Source: Nonomuraea lactucae (GTDB lineage: Bacteria > Actinomycetota > Actinomycetes > Streptosporangiales > Streptosporangiaceae). Taken from it: 55,209 nt of DNA. The stretch is from assembly GCF_003313395.1 (NCBI RefSeq), contig NZ_QNFZ01000035.1:1-55209 (forward strand). The letters are read 5' to 3'. The stretch's first letter is position 1; every line of letters starts with the position of its first letter. Shown piece by piece: positions 43,822-51,204 of this stretch. A program made the position numbers and the translations under genes. The notes beneath the pieces were generated by a model. It saw only the letters and a program-made list of their open reading frames with translations. It was not told the DNA's origin and ran no database searches.

Positions 43822-45238
43822 CCTGTCGCGGCATCAGGACATCAAACGTCTGCCGGAACTCGGAGACAGCGGGGATCTTCGGCCAGCGCTCCAGCTGGGT
43901 GTCGAGCCGTGCCAATTCGGTCATGATTCTTGCAGAGCCGGTGGACTCGGCAACCTGGAGCGCTTGGAGACCGGCTTGCGCGGCCTGCTCGGGCTCTCGC
44001 GCACCTACATGGGCGAGAGATTCCCGAGCGAGATAGACACCCTTGTCGCGGTGGTATCCGGCCGGAAGCGCGGCGATAGCCGTACGGAAGTCCTCGGCGG
44101 CCTGCTGATGCTGGCCAAGGGCGTACCGGCCGCGTGCTTGGTGGACGTCGACGTAAGCGTCGTCCATCCACACACCCCAGGTCGAAGCAGGGTCGGGGTC
44201 AAGGTTCGCCAGGATGTCGTGAGCCCGATCAAGCTCCCGCTCGGAACCGGCGGTATCACCCGCAAGGGCATGGCCGTACCCACCGAACGTCGCAGCGATG
44301 GCACCCAGCCGGGTATCCGGGTGAGCTTGCGTACTCGCCGCTGCGGCAAGGTCGATCGCGGTCGTTGCATCCCCCATGTCCCCCGCGAGCTGGCTCTTGC
44401 GCGCGAGGATGTACGTCGTGATGTCCCGATCGGCGGTCGCATACGACCACTCGAGGGATCGGTCCAGCCAATACTGAGCTGACCGGAAGTCGCCCGCGTC
44501 CTGATACAGCCAGCCGCAGAACTCGGCGTATTGGGTCTGGATGTAGAGCAGCTCTCGGGCATCGGACCCCTGATGGACCTGGCGGAGTTGCTGAAGGGCG
44601 CCGATCTGGCTCTCAACAGTCGGGATGGCGCGGAGCGGCCCCAAGAGGTTGTCGTTGTCGATGAGGACCTGGCGGAGCTGGCGGAAGTGCTCAGCCGGAT
44701 TGAGGTCCGGGGCCGCAGCGAATCGAGATGCCGGAGTCCTCGACTGTGCGGCGGCCGAAGGGCTAGCGGCCGTTGCCGCGATCGCGCCCAAGCCAATTCC
44801 GCCAAGGAACGTACGGCGTGGCAGAGTCACGAAGATGATCCTTCCGTCGTGGGTACGGCAGGGGATCGTGACCCCCGCCTCCCCTGACTCTGCGGGGAAG
44901 TCGGGCATTTGAGCTAGAACCTGGCGCGTGTTGGCCACATGGTCACCGATGTTGGCCACATGGTCAGATGGACGAATGCCGTTCGGCTCTCCGATGGCAC
45001 CCCAGAGACGGATGAGCGCGCCGGATGCTTTCAAAACGTGATCAAGCGCTTCGGCGACTTCGCGGGGAGGCTTACGCTCACCCCGTTCGAGTTTGGCCAG
45101 ATAGCTTGGATTGTACCTGACCAATTTTCCCAAATCGGTCAGCGACAAACCCTTGCTGTCGCGGCGGACTCGCAGTTCGTAACCCCAGAAGTCCAAGGGG
45201 GAACGCTGGGGAGATAGAGGCTTGCGTGCCTGTCCCAT
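43817..45238 (-). CDS. XRE-family regulator with TPR-like domain
   Basis: The 473-residue protein has an N-terminal HTH at about residues 18-60 (ELRVRRDSKGLSLTDLGKLV, then YNPSYLAKLERGERKP). A TPR-like helical repeat region runs from about residue 180 to the end (FRSAQYWLDRSLEWSYATAD, then QAAEDFRTAIAALPAGY). This is the arrangement of quorum or stress-responsive regulators common in AICEs. A buried RRTFLGG-plus-hydrophobic stretch near residue 140 resembles a Tat signal but is internal. It diverges from the SCO3933-like and transfer genes and is the likely master repressor. Confidence 0.88.
   Translation of the reverse strand: MGQARKPLSPQRSPLDFWGYELRVRRDSKGLSLTDLGKLVRYNPSYLAKLERGERKPPREVAEALDHVLKASGALIRLWGAIGEPNGIRPSDHVANIGDHVANTRQVLAQMPDFPAESGEAGVTIPCRTHDGRIIFVTLPRRTFLGGIGLGAIAATAASPSAAAQSRTPASRFAAAPDLNPAEHFRQLRQVLIDNDNLLGPLRAIPTVESQIGALQQLRQVHQGSDARELLYIQTQYAEFCGWLYQDAGDFRSAQYWLDRSLEWSYATADRDITTYILARKSQLAGDMGDATTAIDLAAAASTQAHPDTRLGAIAATFGGYGHALAGDTAGSERELDRAHDILANLDPDPASTWGVWMDDAYVDVHQARGRYALGQHQQAAEDFRTAIAALPAGYHRDKGVYLARESLAHVGAREPEQAAQAGLQALQVAESTGSARIMTELARLDTQLERWPKIPAVSEFRQTFDVLMPRQA
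44929..44966. repeat. Tandem 17-bp direct repeat inside the regulator gene
   Basis: TGTTGGCCACATGGTCA occurs at 44929-44945 and again at 44950-44966, spaced 21 bp (two helical turns). It encodes a doubled DHVAN peptide. The core GGCCACAT is also half of the promoter palindrome at 45257-45281, so these may be auxiliary operators within the gene. Confidence 0.5.
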
Positions 45239-45256
45239 TCCACCTCCATGAGGTCT

Positions 45257-45281
45257 ATGTGGCCTTCCGCCGTGGCCACAT
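45257..45281. promoter_or_regulatory. ATGTGGCC-N9-GGCCACAT palindrome in the divergent promoter
   Basis: A perfect 8-bp inverted repeat with a 9-bp centre lies 19 bp upstream of the XRE/TPR gene and about 95 bp upstream of the SCO3933-like gene. It is the best candidate for the element's main operator. The same half-site recurs twice inside the regulator gene. Confidence 0.6.
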
Positions 45282-45375
45282 CGAAACTATCGCCGAATTC
45301 GATGGTACGGGGCAACCTGCAATTACGGGAGTTCGCGTCACAGGGACGCGGCCCTAAATCAGAAAGGTGAGCTCT

Positions 45376-45693
45376 GTGAAGCTCTTCATCGACGTCACCG
45401 GCAAGTCGTTCATGGTGACGAAGGAAGCGGTCGAGAAGTCCGACCAGAACGGGCGTCAGAAGTCCGAGCGGGAGACCGGCCGACCGATGTGGGTCACGCA
45501 GGTCATGGCGCTGGACGAGACGGGCGGCGAGATGATCAACGTCACTACGGCCGGTGAAAGGCCCACGGTGACCGTTGGTTCTCAGATCGCCCTGTTCAAG
45601 CTGGAGGCACTGCCTTGGGCGACCAACGGTCGCAACGGCGTGGCCTTCCGCGCGGCTGACATCAAGCCCGCTGGTGCTTCGGCCAGCAAGTAG
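45376..45693 (+). CDS. SCO3933-like AICE regulatory protein
   Basis: The 105-residue protein starts at GTG 45376 with AAAGGTGAG six bases upstream. The sequence (RPMWVTQVMALDETGGEMIN, then LPWATNGRNGVAFRAADIKP) matches the SCO3933 family, small single-domain proteins found as the first gene of AICE transfer and replication operons. Their exact biochemical role is not settled. It begins the rightward operon opposite the XRE/TPR regulator. Confidence 0.8.
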   Translation: MKLFIDVTGKSFMVTKEAVEKSDQNGRQKSERETGRPMWVTQVMALDETGGEMINVTTAGERPTVTVGSQIALFKLEALPWATNGRNGVAFRAADIKPAGASASK

Positions 45694-45838
45694 ACCGCAT
45701 CCCCGACGTGCGCCAAGGAACAGCGGCGAACGGCCACCCCACGCAGCAGGTTTACACCTGCTCCTGCGGAGCGATCAGCTCCAGTCCGATCAACACAACC
45801 ACAACAAGTCATCCGTGATCACGATCAAGGAGGGCGTA

Positions 45839-45982
45839 ATGGGACTCAACATCGCTGGCAAGGACGTGGTTTGTCCCGAGTGCGGGCAGACGGACAGCTT
45901 CCAGATCACGTCCATGGATTCGCGTGGCGGCGAGGTTACGTGCCTCGTCTGTGGCACCGACTTCTACTTCACCTCGAACTAG
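45839..45982 (+). CDS. Small zinc-ribbon protein (47 aa)
   Basis: Starting at ATG 45839 behind AAGGAGG, the protein has two CxxC pairs: VCPECGQTD and CLVCGTDF. The spacing of about 25 residues predicts a one-zinc ribbon. A related zinc-ribbon protein is encoded at 48951. Such proteins may bind DNA, RNA or a transfer partner; no role can be assigned. Confidence 0.75.
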   Translation: MGLNIAGKDVVCPECGQTDSFQITSMDSRGGEVTCLVCGTDFYFTSN

Positions 45983-46026
45983 ACGCGTACCAGGGCGCCC
46001 TACATAGCGCCTAATCACATCGCTGT

Positions 46027-46149
46027 CCGGAGAGTCTCTGCTACCTCTCCGGCCTGATTGCTCGGTCGCCCGGGATCGGTCCTGCCTACGCATGAGGACC
46101 GGTCTCGGCGTGCCCTCAAAAGGAGGGTCTCACCTGGCTATCCCAGGTT
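46027..46149 (+). promoter_or_regulatory. Three consecutive hairpins in a 220-bp leader
   Basis: Stems are CCGGAGAG/CTCTCCGG (46027-46052), CGGTCCT/AGGACCG (46077-46102) and ACCTGG/CCAGGT (46133-46149). They occupy the gap between the zinc-ribbon gene and the DUF3307 gene, where no coding sequence is seen. They could act as a terminator/attenuator array or an RNA-processing site. Confidence 0.45.
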
Positions 46150-46203
46150 CCTACTGAGCCGTAATCGGCTCGAATCCACAGACGTACAGAAGGAGTCGTC
46201 CTC

Positions 46204-46653
46204 GTGACGAACACCGCTGACTTCGCTGCGATTTTCGTGACGCTCTACGCCGCACACAGCGTAGGAGATCACTGGGTTCAGACCCACCATCAGGCGTGCG
46301 CCAAGGGCGCGCCCACCATCGCGGGACGGCTGGCGTGCCTTCGGCACGTGGCCACTCTGACCATCACCAAGGTCATCGCGTTGGCCGCGCTCGCGCTGAC
46401 CACCGGCCTGACGACGGAGCCGTTGCTCCTGGTTGCTGGGCTTGCGGTGGATGCGTTCTCGCACTACTGGGCTGATCGCCGCACCACACTGGCTCGGCTT
46501 GCCGAGGTCACCGGTCACGGCGACTTCTTCCGGATGGGGCAGCCCCGACCTGGCACCAACGACGCCGTACATCTCGGCACTGGTGCCTACGCCCTCGACC
46601 AGTCCTGGCATGTGGGCTGGCTATTCATCGCCGCACTCATCATCAGCGCGTAA
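46204..46653 (+). CDS. DUF3307-like membrane protein
   Basis: This 149-residue protein starts at GTG 46204. It contains AHSVGDHWVQTHHQACAKG and VDAFSHYWADRRTTLARLAE, histidine/aspartate-rich motifs typical of DUF3307 proteins. Hydrophobic helices lie at about 55-80 (ITKVIALAALALTTG) and at the C-terminus (WLFIAALIISA). It is common in AICEs near transfer genes, possibly in the spd (spreading) class, but this is inference. Confidence 0.75.
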   Translation: MTNTADFAAIFVTLYAAHSVGDHWVQTHHQACAKGAPTIAGRLACLRHVATLTITKVIALAALALTTGLTTEPLLLVAGLAVDAFSHYWADRRTTLARLAEVTGHGDFFRMGQPRPGTNDAVHLGTGAYALDQSWHVGWLFIAALIISA

Positions 46654-46676
46654 TCCAACCAGAAGGGATCTCCACC

Positions 46677-46880
46677 ATGGGCTGGCTCTTCAAGAGTCGC
46701 GAAGACGCGATCACATGCAACTCCGATGCCGCTGCCAATGCGTGGCGCAAAGCCGCTGAGGCTCAGAAGGCCGGAGACCACGAAGCTTCTAGGGCATGGA
46801 CTGATTGGGCGCGTGACTGCGACCAGACCGCAACCAGATTCGCCAACGGCGACTACGACGACGTTATCCAGAATCCCTGA
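46677..46880 (+). CDS. Small conserved AICE protein, unknown function
   Basis: The 67-residue protein is preceded by AGAAGGGATC. It is alanine-rich and helical (AAANAWRKAAEAQKAGDHEA) with an acidic tail (GDYDDVIQNP). It is probably soluble. I do not recognise a family. It sits between two membrane-protein genes in the transfer operon. Confidence 0.6.
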   Translation: MGWLFKSREDAITCNSDAAANAWRKAAEAQKAGDHEASRAWTDWARDCDQTATRFANGDYDDVIQNP

Positions 46881-47043
46881 TCACGGGCATGAATCGTCGT
46901 TCGCACAAAATGTGCGCGAGGGCGCGAATCTGTCTGGATCCGGCCTCGCGCAATCATCACGATCAACGTAAGCGGGACCGTATCGCCTGCTACAACGCAC
47001 GGCCCCGCTCCAACCCCCCACCCTCGCCACGAGGAGGAGAGCC

Positions 47044-47988
47044 ATGTCCAAGCGTACCTTCGGGACGCGCCACACCAACAGAGGCGGCATCGGCCGTCGC
47101 GGTAGCTCCGTCACGATGATTCAGACCAACGTGCAGTACAGCTACCTACGCACAGCGAAGATCACCTTCTATGTCGTGATGGCCATCGTCGGCCCCTTCG
47201 CCGCCGTGATCTCCACTCACTACCTGCATCCGCTCGCCGCCGTTCCACTCGGCCTGGTGGCCGGCACCATCGCTGGCGGCCTCATCGCCTGCATCATCGC
47301 CATCTGGCCCGTCCTGCGTGCCATCTGGTGGTGGCTGCCGGAAATCACCCTCGCCATGCTGCTGATCGGCGGCTGGGTGTACCTCCAAGACCAGATCAAC
47401 CCGATCCTCACGGGCGTCATCTACGCCAGCATCATCGCCACCATCGGCCTCATCCCGGCCCTGCGCCGCTACACGCTGGCGCTGCTGTGGTGCCTGATCG
47501 TCCGGCACCGCCTGCGCACCTGCTTCAACACCTTCCTCCCCACCGACCGGCACGGCCACCTACCCTTCATCGGCTTGGCCAAGCCCATCCCGGTCGGGGA
47601 ACGCGTCCGGGTCTGGCTTCGTCCCGGCCTGTCCCTGGAGCAGCTCGAAACCCAGCTCGGCAAGATCGCCGTCGCCTGCTGGGCCACCTCGGTCACCGTG
47701 ACCAAGGCCCGCACCTCCAACTCCGCCGCCATCTACCTGGACATCAAACGCCGCGATGTCCTCGGCGGCCTGGTCGGCTCCCCCCTCACCGAGGACCTGC
47801 CGACCGACGTCCCGGCCATCACCCGGCCGGTCGCCACCGTTCCGGCACAGCTTGACCTCGCTGACGTGCCGGACACCCACGACACCGAACCCACCGAGCG
47901 TCCGGCCAAGAAGAACGGCCGACCCCCGGCCGTCACCGGCACCCCCGCCAAGACGGCCACGGACAACCCCGACCTCGACTGGATCTGA
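47044..47988 (+). CDS. AICE transfer-associated membrane protein (SpdB/TraB-partner-like)
   Basis: The 314-residue protein has a basic, glycine-rich N-terminus and hydrophobic helices at about residues 38-60, 64-90, 98-115 and 123-142 (e.g. ITFYVVMAIVGPFAAVI). A cytoplasmic domain follows (ERVRVWLRPGLSLEQLETQL, then LGKIAVACWATSVTVTKA) and then a disordered proline/threonine-rich tail. It lies directly upstream of the FtsK-type ATPase, whose own sequence lacks membrane helices, so it may anchor that motor at the membrane during transfer. The family resemblance is general, not a specific match. Confidence 0.72.
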   Translation: MSKRTFGTRHTNRGGIGRRGSSVTMIQTNVQYSYLRTAKITFYVVMAIVGPFAAVISTHYLHPLAAVPLGLVAGTIAGGLIACIIAIWPVLRAIWWWLPEITLAMLLIGGWVYLQDQINPILTGVIYASIIATIGLIPALRRYTLALLWCLIVRHRLRTCFNTFLPTDRHGHLPFIGLAKPIPVGERVRVWLRPGLSLEQLETQLGKIAVACWATSVTVTKARTSNSAAIYLDIKRRDVLGGLVGSPLTEDLPTDVPAITRPVATVPAQLDLADVPDTHDTEPTERPAKKNGRPPAVTGTPAKTATDNPDLDWI

Positions 47989-47998
47989 GGCGTCGTCC

Positions 47999-48034
47999 GC
48001 TACCGGGAGAACCTCGATTGCCCCTCCCGGTAGC
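47999..48034 (+). terminator. Perfect 11-bp hairpin between two transfer genes
   Basis: GCTACCGGGAG at 47999-48009 pairs exactly with CTCCCGGTAGC at 48024-48034. It lies in the 88-bp gap before the FtsK-type gene and may partially terminate or stabilise the operon transcript. Confidence 0.5.
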
Positions 48035-48076
48035 ACCTCTCACATCGCCTTGAGACACGTAAGAGGTGACGCTGCC

Positions 48077-48937
48077 ATGCACGCGGCTTTCCCCGACCCC
48101 CCGGTCACGATCCCGGTAGCGCCGTCAATGTCCATGTTCGACCCGGTGTTCATCGGGATCGACGAATTCGGCAACCCGGCCTACCTCGACCTGGTCTACC
48201 ACAACCTGCTGGACGCCGGAGAACCCGGCGGCGGCAAGTCCGTACTGATCCAAAACCTCGTCGGGCACGCCTTCCTGTGCCACGACTTCACCCCCGTCCT
48301 GCTGGACCCCAAATGGGTCGAACTAGGGATGTGGATGGAAGCCGCCGAAGCAACCGGCGGCGTGTTCGTCGGCCCTGACATCGACAAGGGCCTTCGCGTC
48401 CTGCGGCGTCTGCAAAAGGTGATGGACCGACGCTACTCCTGGCTGGTGGCGCACGGCCGCCGCAAGTTCCTGCCGAGCGACCTCATCAAAGTCATCGCCA
48501 TCTTCATCGACGAACTCGCCTACTACACAGCCACCACCGGCACTCCTGAGCAGCAGAAAGAGTTCATCGCTCTCGTCCGCGACCTGGTCGCGCGAGGCCG
48601 CGCCTGCGCCATGCCGGTCATCGCCGCCACTCAACGCCCGAGCGTGGACATCATCCCCACCTCGCTGCGCGACCTGTTCGGCTACCGGGCAGCCTTCCGC
48701 TGCACCACCCCCAACAGCTCCGACATCATCCTCGGTCACGGCTGGGCCTCGGCCGGATTCAACGCCCAAGCCATCAGCCCGACCACACCCGGCGTCTTCT
48801 ACCTCATCGCCGAAGGCGGCATCCCCCACCTGGTCAAAGCCGCCTACCTCACCGACGCGCAAATCCACCAGCTCGTCGACTACGTCACCTGGATCCGCCG
48901 CAACGGCGACCAGGTCCCCGTACCCCTGGCTGCCTGA
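48077..48937 (+). CDS. FtsK/SpoIIIE-type conjugal DNA translocase (TraSA-like)
   Basis: The 286-residue protein starts at ATG 48077 behind AGAGGTGAC. Walker A is GEPGGGKSVL (about residues 50-58) and Walker B is VIAIFIDELAYY (about 140-150). LVARGRACAMPVIAATQRP and RDLFGYRAAFRCTTPNSSDI give the FtsK family fingerprint, with the sensor-like ILGHGWASAGF. It lacks the N-terminal membrane helices and C-terminal gamma domain of cell-division FtsK and matches the short TraSA of pSAM2 in size. It would pump double-stranded element DNA into the recipient. It is a different type from the larger broken FtsK gene at 23923. Confidence 0.9.
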   Translation: MHAAFPDPPVTIPVAPSMSMFDPVFIGIDEFGNPAYLDLVYHNLLDAGEPGGGKSVLIQNLVGHAFLCHDFTPVLLDPKWVELGMWMEAAEATGGVFVGPDIDKGLRVLRRLQKVMDRRYSWLVAHGRRKFLPSDLIKVIAIFIDELAYYTATTGTPEQQKEFIALVRDLVARGRACAMPVIAATQRPSVDIIPTSLRDLFGYRAAFRCTTPNSSDIILGHGWASAGFNAQAISPTTPGVFYLIAEGGIPHLVKAAYLTDAQIHQLVDYVTWIRRNGDQVPVPLAA

Positions 48938-48950
48938 ACGGAGAACCACC

Positions 48951-49157
48951 ATGCCCGACGACCACCACACGGTCCCGATCCTGGGTTGGGTGCCCTGGCC
49001 CGACCAGCCACTCCACGACCTGGAGCTCCTCGCCCTGTGCTGCCCCGAGTGCGGCAACAACGAACTCGTCGAGATCTCCATCACCACCGACCGGCGGGGA
49101 CGCGAAATCGCCCTGGAATGCGACAACTGCGGGGAGGTGTACCCCGATGCCCGCTGA
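48951..49157 (+). CDS. Small zinc-ribbon protein (68 aa)
   Basis: The protein has LCCPECGNNELVEISITTDR, then LECDNCGEVY, two CxxC pairs about 28 residues apart. It looks like an enlarged paralogue of the 47-residue zinc-ribbon protein at 45839. It follows the FtsK-type gene by 13 bp (GGAG before the ATG) and overlaps the next gene by 11 bp. Confidence 0.72.
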   Translation: MPDDHHTVPILGWVPWPDQPLHDLELLALCCPECGNNELVEISITTDRRGREIALECDNCGEVYPDAR

Positions 49158-49344
49158 CCTTGATCCTGGCGTTGCCTGGCTGGAAAGCCCGCAGATCATC
49201 GGCCACACCCGCTGGTACGACGAACTTAGCCGTCCCTACACCTGGTGCCTGCCCATGTTCTGGCTCAAAACCGACACCAGCGAGGCAACGGCGATGACCG
49301 TCCCGGCCTCCGCCTACGACGATCCCGAGTGGAGGCCGTTGTGA
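49147..49344 (+). CDS. Small AICE protein, unknown function (65 aa)
   Basis: The start overlaps the end of the zinc-ribbon gene, and the stop overlaps the next start (GTGA). The protein is aromatic-rich (GHTRWYDELSRPYTWCLPMF) with no recognisable domain. Support comes from its place in a string of overlapping genes with consistent codon bias. Confidence 0.55.
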   Translation: MPADLDPGVAWLESPQIIGHTRWYDELSRPYTWCLPMFWLKTDTSEATAMTVPASAYDDPEWRPL

Positions 49345-49715
49345 TCCACAAGGTCTACCACCCCAACGGCAGCCCCGACCTTCGCCGCTGGGTCGTCCAG
49401 TGCGACAACGGCTGCCCCAACACCATCGCCATCCTGAACGCGACACGTTCCGGCTGGCTCATCGGCAAACGCGAGAACTCGAACTGTTACTGCCCCGCCT
49501 GCGCCGAGGTGTTCGCCATGTGCCTGATCTCCTGGGCGCTGGTCTGCCCAGCCTGCGGCTCCCCGCAGCTCACCCTCGGCACCGACAGCCACGGCACCGC
49601 GGAACTCATCCTGTGCGACGGCGAATGCCGCTCCACCTACCTCGCCGCCGGCGGCTGGCACTGCGCCTGCTGCGGCGACCCCATCACCATCACCGACGAA
49701 GGGATCGACCAATGA
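49341..49715 (+). CDS. Cysteine-rich zinc-binding protein
   Basis: Starting at GTG 49341, the 124-residue protein contains four CxxC-like groups (QCDNGCP, CYCPACAEV, LVCPACGS, WHCACCGDP) plus LCDGECRST, indicating two or three zinc ribbons. It overlaps its neighbours at both ends by 4 bp (GTGA and ATGA). It may be a DNA-binding or scaffold protein of the element; the family is unrecognised. Confidence 0.65.
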   Translation: MIHKVYHPNGSPDLRRWVVQCDNGCPNTIAILNATRSGWLIGKRENSNCYCPACAEVFAMCLISWALVCPACGSPQLTLGTDSHGTAELILCDGECRSTYLAAGGWHCACCGDPITITDEGIDQ

Positions 49716-50095
49716 CCTCCTCACCGCCCGAGCACGGGTCCTACAACGACCCCATTCTCGATCGGCTCCACGAGGCCGCACAGCGCATCAAGCGCGCACA
49801 CGAGGAGATCCGGCTCCTGGTCGCCTATGCCCGCCACTTCACCGGCTACCGGCCCTACCGGCTGAGCGACCTGGCTACTGCCACCGGCTATTCCATCTCC
49901 GGCGTCCGCACCGCACCTACCCATCGCGATCGAAATCGGATTTCTGAACACGTCATTGGGATGGGTCTGGAGTGTCTCTCTCCGGAGGAGTTTCTGATGC
50001 TCCTCGATCAGTACCTCCTCATCGAGGAGGCACGCGACTACACCAGCGAACGTGATGTCGATCCCGAGCAGTGGGTCGAAGAAGTCCCGTTCTAG
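49712..50095 (+). CDS. Putative small HTH protein
   Basis: The 127-residue protein begins at an ATG overlapping the preceding stop. A helix-turn-helix-like stretch YRLSDLATATGYSISGVRTA lies at about residues 50-70, after a helical segment (LHEAAQRIKRAHEEIRLLVA). The acidic C-terminus (EEARDYTSERDVDPEQWVEE) is probably flexible. It ends 10 bp before a hairpin. A regulatory role is possible. Confidence 0.6.
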   Translation: MTSSPPEHGSYNDPILDRLHEAAQRIKRAHEEIRLLVAYARHFTGYRPYRLSDLATATGYSISGVRTAPTHRDRNRISEHVIGMGLECLSPEEFLMLLDQYLLIEEARDYTSERDVDPEQWVEEVPF

Positions 50096-50104
50096 CTCCG
50101 GCGT

Positions 50105-50139
50105 GGGGCCGGATCTCTCGCCAAAGAATCTCCGGCCCC
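50105..50139 (+). terminator. Hairpin ending the transfer gene string
   Basis: GGGGCCGGA at 50105-50113 pairs perfectly with TCCGGCCCC at 50131-50139, 10 bp after the stop of the small HTH gene. It separates the transfer-side genes from the replication-side genes. Confidence 0.6.
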
Positions 50140-50186
50140 CGCCCCACTAAATCCCACTCCGCCTAGTGAAGAGGAGTAGAACCACC

Positions 50187-50537
50187 ATGCACACTAGCCC
50201 CCCGCAGGCTGCGCGGATACCGCAGCTAGATCGGCTCAACGCCATGCCCGGTACCCGTGTGCTGTTCTATGACCCCACCGGCAGTCAGTACGGCCTGCCC
50301 ACCTACCCCTGGAAGTGGGCCCCTAAGCACCTGAAGACCCGACGCCAACTTGCCGCCCTCGGCCTGCGCCCCGGCGGACAAGCCCCCGTCGCCCAGATCA
50401 TGTGGCGCAAAGGCGGCCGCGTCGCCTACCTCTACGACATCGCCCGCGCACTGCCCAAGCGCAAGCCCACCAGCAAGCAGCTCGCCGCCCTCGACAAAGC
50501 CCTGCGTGCGCGTCGCACCAAGCGGAGCGCATCATGA
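50187..50537 (+). CDS. RRQRL-motif-type AICE protein lacking the zinc tail
   Basis: The 116-residue protein shows VLFYDPTGSQYGLPTYPWKW, then LKTRRQLAALGLRPGGQAPV and KGGRVAYLYDIARA, the fold and signature region of the actinobacterial RRQRL-motif family. Its paralogue at 50788 ends in a CxxC...CxxC zinc site; this copy ends instead in RARRTKRSAS and cannot bind that zinc. Its stop overlaps the next start (ATGA). Confidence 0.75.
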   Translation: MHTSPPQAARIPQLDRLNAMPGTRVLFYDPTGSQYGLPTYPWKWAPKHLKTRRQLAALGLRPGGQAPVAQIMWRKGGRVAYLYDIARALPKRKPTSKQLAALDKALRARRTKRSAS

Positions 50538-50788
50538 GCCGCTCGACCGAAAACCCCGACTACGCCGCGTTCCTCAAGCGGATCATCCGCGCCTACACCA
50601 AGCGCATCGCCGACGGCGACATCGAGGCTCTCGCCAACCTGTCCGGCGTTGTTGCCGAACTCGACCACGCCATCGCTCAAGCCGTTACCAAGCTCCGTGC
50701 TGAGTACGGCTACTCCTGGGCCGACATCGCCCGCCCCCTCGGCATCACCCGCCAGGCCGCGCAACAGCGCTGGGGCGGTGACACCTGA
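50534..50788 (+). CDS. Small HTH protein (sigma-like)
   Basis: The 84-residue protein ends in a helix-turn-helix, YGYSWADIARPLGITRQAAQ (about residues 60-80), preceded by two helices (AFLKRIIRAYTKRIAD). It lies between the two RRQRL-type paralogues, with overlapping stop and start codons on both sides. It is probably a DNA-binding accessory of replication or transfer control. Confidence 0.7.
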   Translation: MSRSTENPDYAAFLKRIIRAYTKRIADGDIEALANLSGVVAELDHAIAQAVTKLRAEYGYSWADIARPLGITRQAAQQRWGGDT

Positions 50789-51204
50789 TGACCGGCCCCC
50801 GTATCCCCCAACTCGACCACGTCACCCGCACCAAGGGCGTCTACCTGGAGTTCTACGACCCTGACGGCATCCGTCACGGCGGACTCCCCACCTACCCCTA
50901 CCGCTGGGCTCCGCCCGGTCTGCTCACCGTACGACAGCTGCGCGCCAAGCAGCTGCGCCCCGGCGGCCAAGACATCGCCGCACAGATCATCTGGCGGAAA
51001 GGCCGGCGCGTGGCCTACCTCTACCGCGAAGACCTCGCCAAGCCCAAGCGCACCGCCACCCCGGCACAACTGGCCGCCATCGCCAAAGCCTTACGAGCTC
51101 GGTGTATCTGCTCCACCTGCCACACAGAAAAGCCCTACTACATCGCCCGCTCCCTGGGCGAATGCAACGACTGCGCCGACAAGTGGAGGTTCACATGCAG
51201 CTGA
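50788..51204 (+). CDS. RRQRL motif-containing zinc-binding protein
   Basis: This 138-residue protein is homologous to the one at 50187 (YLEFYDPDGIRHGGLPTYPY, then LLTVRQLRAKQLRPGGQDIA and RKGRRVAYLYREDL). It adds a C-terminal zinc module, CICSTCHTEKPYY...CNDCADKW. The family is named for its RRQRL-like motif (here VRQLR) and is characteristic of AICEs; its function is undetermined. Its ATG shares its A with the preceding TGA. Confidence 0.82.
   Translation: MTGPRIPQLDHVTRTKGVYLEFYDPDGIRHGGLPTYPYRWAPPGLLTVRQLRAKQLRPGGQDIAAQIIWRKGRRVAYLYREDLAKPKRTATPAQLAAIAKALRARCICSTCHTEKPYYIARSLGECNDCADKWRFTCS

Noticed and set aside
44700-44800. Internal RRTFLGG-plus-hydrophobic stretch as a Tat signal peptide in the XRE/TPR regulator
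   Set aside because: It lies about 140 residues inside a protein with an N-terminal DNA-binding domain; an alternative start there would remove the HTH.
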